From JAHCHG01 sp038246645 (lineage in GTDB: Bacteria > Acidobacteriota > Blastocatellia > Pyrinomonadales > Pyrinomonadaceae): a DNA stretch of 17,614 nt. How positions within the stretch are numbered: the first letter of the stretch is position 1; each line of letters opens with the position of its first letter. Both the position numbers and the translations under genes were made by a program. The notes below the pieces were generated by a model. It had not been told where the DNA came from and made no database searches. It worked only from the letters and a program-made list of their open reading frames with translations. Location: the NCBI GenBank assembly GCA_038246645.1, contig JBBRVS010000109.1:1-17614 (forward strand), written 5' to 3'. Positions 14,740 to 17,614 of the stretch are shown in pieces.

Positions 14740-14798
14740 ATGAGCATAACAAAAGTTACACAACACCCGACTCAGAATGAAGAGTTGATTTTTGACCG
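14740..14798 (+). repeat. Long direct repeat, copy 2 (native gcvPB start)
   Basis: This is the downstream copy of the 59-bp repeat, continuous with true GcvPB sequence (LIFDR-SQKGRVGYCLP). The sequence 5' of its ATG (TTATTAAAAATC) belongs to the insertion and has no Shine-Dalgarno sequence. Confidence 0.97.
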
Positions 14799-16263
14799 TT
14801 CGCAAAAAGGGCGCGTCGGTTATTGTTTGCCGAAATTAGACGTTGAAGAAACGAAAATGGACGAGCTTATTCCGCTCGAACTTCGCCGCGAAGACGATCT
14901 GGAAGGCGTGCCGGAAGTTTCGGAAGTTGACGTAATTCGCCATTTTACGCGGATTTCGACGTGGAATTATTCGATTGATCTCGGAATGTATCCGCTCGGA
15001 AGCTGCACGATGAAGTATAATTCGCGCCTCAATGAAAAAGTCGCGCGAATTGCCGGATTTGCCGGACTTCATCCGCTTGCGCCGGAAGCCGAAGCGCAGG
15101 GCGCGCTGGAATTAATGTATCAACTGCAGGAAGATCTGGCGGAAATTACCGGACTTCCCGGCGTTTCCTTGCAACCTGCCGCCGGAGCGCACGGCGAAAT
15201 GACGGGCGTGATGCTGATTCGGGCATTTCTTGATAAACGCGACGGCGAAGAATCAAAGAATCGGCGCGTGATGCTGGTTCCCGATTCGGCGCACGGCACA
15301 AATCCCGCATCTGCACATATGGCTGGATTTACGGTCAAAACGATCAAATCAACTGCGGAAGGTTTGACCGATATGGAGCATCTGAAAGAGCTTTGCGCGC
15401 AGGGCGGAATCGCCGGTCTGATGCTGACGAATCCGAACACGGTCGGAATTTTTGAAACGAATATCAAGGAAATCTGCGACATTATTCACGAAGCGGGCGG
15501 GCTTGTTTATATGGACGGCGCGAATATGAATGCGCTCGTCGGCATCGCGCGTCCGGGCGATATGGGCGTTGATGTCATTCATCTGAATTTGCACAAAACC
15601 TTTTCGACACCGCACGGCGGCGGCGGTCCGGGCTGCGGTCCGTGCTGCTGCACGGAAGAGCTGAAAACTTTTCTGCCGACTCCGAGACTTGTCAAAGACA
15701 ATGAAACCTATAAATTAGACTTTAATTATCCCGAATCAATCGGACGCGTCAAAGCGTTTTACGGCAATTTCGGAATGATGGTTCGTGCGCTTGCTTATAT
15801 TCAAACGCACGGCGACACAGGACTTAAAGAAGCAACCGAAGCCGCAGTTTTAAACGCACGTTATGTCGGACATTTTCTGGCGGAAGATTTCGATAAACCG
15901 TTTGAATCCGACAGTATGCACGAGGTAGTTTTCTCGCACAAAAAGCAGTCGCGAAAAGGCGTGCACACGCTCGACATTGCCAAACGCCTGATTGATTACG
16001 GTTTTCATCCGATGACGATCTATTTCCCCTTAATCGTCGAAGGCGCAATGCTCATCGAACCGACCGAATCCGTCGGACGCGCCGATCTCGATTCATTCAT
16101 TGACGCGATGAAATCAATCGCCAAAGAAGCCGTCGAAGACCCGCAGCTCGTCATTGACGCGCCGCATTCGACCAGAATCGGACGACTCGACGAAGCAACC
16201 GCCGCACGAAAACCCGTTTTGCGCTGGAAACCCGATATGGAAGCGACGGCAAAATCGGCTTAA
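14740..16263 (+). CDS. gcvPB: Glycine dehydrogenase (decarboxylating) subunit 2
   Basis: The 507 residues form the PLP-bearing half of the split P protein. Landmarks: LIFDRSQKGRVGY near the start (family version LIFERS.PGR), PLGSCTMKYN, LQPAAGAHGEMTGVMLIRAF, VPDSAHGTNPASAHMAG, YMDGANMNALVG, and the PLP lysine Lys286 in HLNLHKTFSTPHGGGGPG, followed by a Cys-rich GCGPCCC. The end ADLDSFIDAM ... RLDEATAARKPVLRW is normal, so the protein is complete. It works with GcvPA (9059-10405), now 4.3 kb upstream. Its first 20 codons are duplicated at the head of the methyltransferase gene. Its upstream region is insertion-derived, so its transcription must either read through the RM genes or start within them. 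A strong terminator follows. Confidence 0.97.
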   Translation: MSITKVTQHPTQNEELIFDRSQKGRVGYCLPKLDVEETKMDELIPLELRREDDLEGVPEVSEVDVIRHFTRISTWNYSIDLGMYPLGSCTMKYNSRLNEKVARIAGFAGLHPLAPEAEAQGALELMYQLQEDLAEITGLPGVSLQPAAGAHGEMTGVMLIRAFLDKRDGEESKNRRVMLVPDSAHGTNPASAHMAGFTVKTIKSTAEGLTDMEHLKELCAQGGIAGLMLTNPNTVGIFETNIKEICDIIHEAGGLVYMDGANMNALVGIARPGDMGVDVIHLNLHKTFSTPHGGGGPGCGPCCCTEELKTFLPTPRLVKDNETYKLDFNYPESIGRVKAFYGNFGMMVRALAYIQTHGDTGLKEATEAAVLNARYVGHFLAEDFDKPFESDSMHEVVFSHKKQSRKGVHTLDIAKRLIDYGFHPMTIYFPLIVEGAMLIEPTESVGRADLDSFIDAMKSIAKEAVEDPQLVIDAPHSTRIGRLDEATAARKPVLRWKPDMEATAKSA

Positions 16264-16281
16264 GAGATTTTGGAATTCAAA

Positions 16282-16317
16282 AGAAAAGCTGCGAAAAATA
16301 TCGCAGCTTTTCTTTTT
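16282..16317 (+). terminator. Rho-independent terminator after gcvPB
   Basis: A perfect 13-bp stem AGAAAAGCTGCGA (16282-16294) pairs with TCGCAGCTTTTCT (16301-16313). It has a 6-base loop (AAAATA) and is followed by a T run to 16317. It lies 18 bp past the gcvPB stop and closes the locus. Confidence 0.92.
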
Positions 16318-16330
16318 GGCGGTTGCTATA

Positions 16331-16461
16331 ATAACGTGAATTCGATATAAAAAATGTAGATTTAGTCGGTGAAACCGACGTTATATTTGTAGCCCACAAC
16401 GCCAGTTGTGGGCTACAAATATGACCGCCGTCTTCGACGGCTTATATCGAATTCACGTTAT
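16331..16461. repeat. 131-bp cloverleaf (four-way junction) palindromic element
   Basis: The outer arms 16331-16350 and 16442-16461 are a perfect 20-bp inverted repeat (ATAACGTGAATTCGATATAA). Inside are three perfect hairpins: GTCGGT-GAA-ACCGAC (16365-16379); an 18-bp stem 16383-16400 with 16405-16422 (core TTTGTAGCCCACAAC), loop GCCA; and GCCGTC-TTC-GACGGC (16427-16441). TATAAT occurs at both ends (16327-16332 and 16459-16464), possibly a target duplication or a conserved end. The right TATAAT could serve as a -10 for the next gene. It is not a tRNA: there is no T-loop consensus and the arm lengths are wrong. Confidence 0.85.
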
Positions 16462-16524
16462 AATGGGTTTGAACTCAACACTTCAGAAATAAAATTAAAA
16501 CATCTGTCAGATCGTCTTTTTGAT

Positions 16525-17614
16525 ATGAAAATAACCAAAATTATATTTTTTCTCAGCATTTTTCTTATATTTACCGTTTCGACATCTTTTGCTCAATCCG
16601 GCGGGAAGGATATTTCGGAAAATAAAGTATCAGGTAAAAATTCCGAAAAGGTTCGTTTTCTAAATTCAGCGAATTTAAGCCGTTTTATCGAAGAATTGAA
16701 TGAACTCGGCAAACTCGGTTATCGCGTTGACAGAGCGTTTAATTTTGGCGGCGACGCAAATCTTTCCCAAGGTTTCGGAGCGGTTCTAAACCTCGAAAGC
16801 GGAAACACCTACGAATATGACTGGCTGACCAGTCCGAACAAAAATTATCTGGAATCACGCATTAATTTTCGCGCCGAAAGCGGATATTATGTGGTTCAAA
16901 CTTTCGCGCTGACGGCGTGCGATGATAAAACTTTTGAATCCGACATTGAACCATTGCCTCAAAATTCGACGTTTCTACGTTTAACTAAAGGTGATGTTTT
17001 TCTGCTCGAACGCAAAAACGGAAACGTGAAAAAAACGAAAGATTATAAGGTTTTTGTCGGAAAGATCGGAATTGGCAAAAATCCTTCAAAAGAACTGCAA
17101 ACCGCGCTCGATACGGTTTCCAAAGAATATCGCCCGTTTAAAATTCTTTTCAACCGCGGCGGTTTGCTCGATTTTTCCGTTTCGATTCTTCTCGAAGACG
17201 ACTTAAATCAGGAAGTTTCTCAAAAAACCGATTATAAATTCGTCAAACAAATCAACGGTTTTGAAAAAGAAGTCAATTCTCTCGCCCGAAACGGTTACAG
17301 ATTTCTTTCCGGCAGACGCGTCGGAATGATCAAATACGCGCTGATGGCAAAAGATTCGGACACGGCGGTTTCCTACAATTTTATAGATCAGAACAAATAC
17401 GAAAAAGACCTTGCCAAAAATTTTAAACAAGGCGACGTTTTTCAAAGTTTGTTCATCGGCGATTCCGACTGCGATGCGTCCAAAACAACCGGCGGAAAAC
17501 TTGTTTTTCTGCAACCCGGCAAAGATGCCCGAACAGCCGATCACAAATATCTTCGCTTGACCGACAAAAAGAACAATTCACCGACAGATGAAACCGCAAC
17601 GGAAGTAAAACGGC
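16525..17614 (+). CDS. Secreted protein with two related repeats (3' end outside window)
   Basis: An open frame runs from ATG 16525 through the right edge (about 363 residues so far). It begins with a signal peptide (MKITKIIFFLSIFLIFTVST, cleaved after SFA, before QSGG), so the product is exported. Two segments resemble each other: FLNSANLSRFIEELNELGKLGYRVDRAFNFGG (about 48-80) and KFVKQINGFEKEVNSLARNGYRFLSGRRVG (about 236-265). Both have the (F.EEL.N.L...GYR) pattern of DUF4177-like modules, in which a short helix is followed by a strand. Each is followed by a Tyr/Phe-rich stretch of beta strands and an acidic loop with Cys. I cannot assign a function. No Shine-Dalgarno sequence is seen, and the nearest -10-like sequence is the TATAAT at the end of the cloverleaf element. 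Confidence 0.75.
   Translation, partial: MKITKIIFFLSIFLIFTVSTSFAQSGGKDISENKVSGKNSEKVRFLNSANLSRFIEELNELGKLGYRVDRAFNFGGDANLSQGFGAVLNLESGNTYEYDWLTSPNKNYLESRINFRAESGYYVVQTFALTACDDKTFESDIEPLPQNSTFLRLTKGDVFLLERKNGNVKKTKDYKVFVGKIGIGKNPSKELQTALDTVSKEYRPFKILFNRGGLLDFSVSILLEDDLNQEVSQKTDYKFVKQINGFEKEVNSLARNGYRFLSGRRVGMIKYALMAKDSDTAVSYNFIDQNKYEKDLAKNFKQGDVFQSLFIGDSDCDASKTTGGKLVFLQPGKDARTADHKYLRLTDKKNNSPTDETATEVKR

Larger units (their letters stand above)
13055..14798 (+). mobile_element. RM gene pair inserted with long target duplication in gcvPB
   Basis: A unit of about 1.63 kb unique DNA (13114-14739) carries a methyltransferase and a restriction enzyme and is bracketed by two 59-bp copies of the gcvPB 5' end. 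There is no transposase, integrase or terminal inverted repeat. The arrangement matches the insertion with long target duplication reported for RM genes by comparison of Helicobacter pylori genomes. The duplicated target lets the downstream copy restore full-length gcvPB. Confidence 0.85.

Noticed and set aside
16331..16461. tRNA or tRNA-like gene
   Set aside because: Although it folds as a cloverleaf, the central stem is 18 bp, there is no T-loop consensus, no D-loop GG and no CCA end.
17203..17544. 113-codon minus-strand ORF near the right edge
   Set aside because: Antisense to the signal-peptide-bearing plus-strand gene, which has much better coding features and continues past the edge.

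Overview
The window looks like chromosomal DNA of a mid-G+C Gram-negative bacterium with many secreted proteins. My best guess is Acidobacteriota of the Blastocatellia/Pyrinomonadaceae type. The grounds are a split glycine decarboxylase, a glutamyl-peptidase-like S9 enzyme, a PPC-like secreted protein, a Tat-exported class V aminotransferase and many palindromic intergenic elements. This is an impression from gene style, not a marker-based identification.

Layout. 1-311: the 3' end of a short-chain dehydrogenase. 506-3425: a small secreted PPC-like protein and a large secreted S9 peptidase, each preceded by an intergenic hairpin whose arms are built of short direct repeats. 3439-3572: a 134-bp palindrome between convergent genes. 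3580-6852 (minus strand): a cytosolic pseudo-receiver/PAS x4/GGDEF/EAL protein. 6853-7202: a divergent intergenic region without a gene. 7203-16263: an extended glycine-cleavage locus, all on the plus strand, in the order gcvT, zinc-ribbon gene, gcvH, gcvPA, a 4.3-kb stretch of other genes, gcvPB. A strong terminator (16282-16317) closes it. 16331-16461: a 131-bp element able to fold into a four-way cloverleaf. 16525-17614: the 5' part of a secreted protein with two related repeats.

The most interesting part is the stretch between gcvPA and gcvPB. It holds an AT-rich single-pass membrane protein, a two-gene module (73-aa protein plus HNH nuclease with an ATGA overlap), a Tat-signal aminotransferase, and a type II restriction-modification pair. 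The RM pair is flanked by two copies of the first 59 bp of gcvPB (13055-13113 and 14740-14798), with the last 50 bp identical. The methyltransferase gene therefore begins with the first 20 codons of gcvPB fused in frame, and a full-length gcvPB is rebuilt downstream. This is what an insertion with long target duplication would leave. It lets the RM unit sit inside an essential-type operon without destroying the target gene, and it borrows the gene's start site.

Functionally, GcvT, GcvH and GcvPA/GcvPB supply three of the four glycine-cleavage components (P, H and T). The L protein (lipoamide dehydrogenase) is not in the window. The minus-strand protein is a c-di-GMP signalling enzyme unrelated to the gcv genes.
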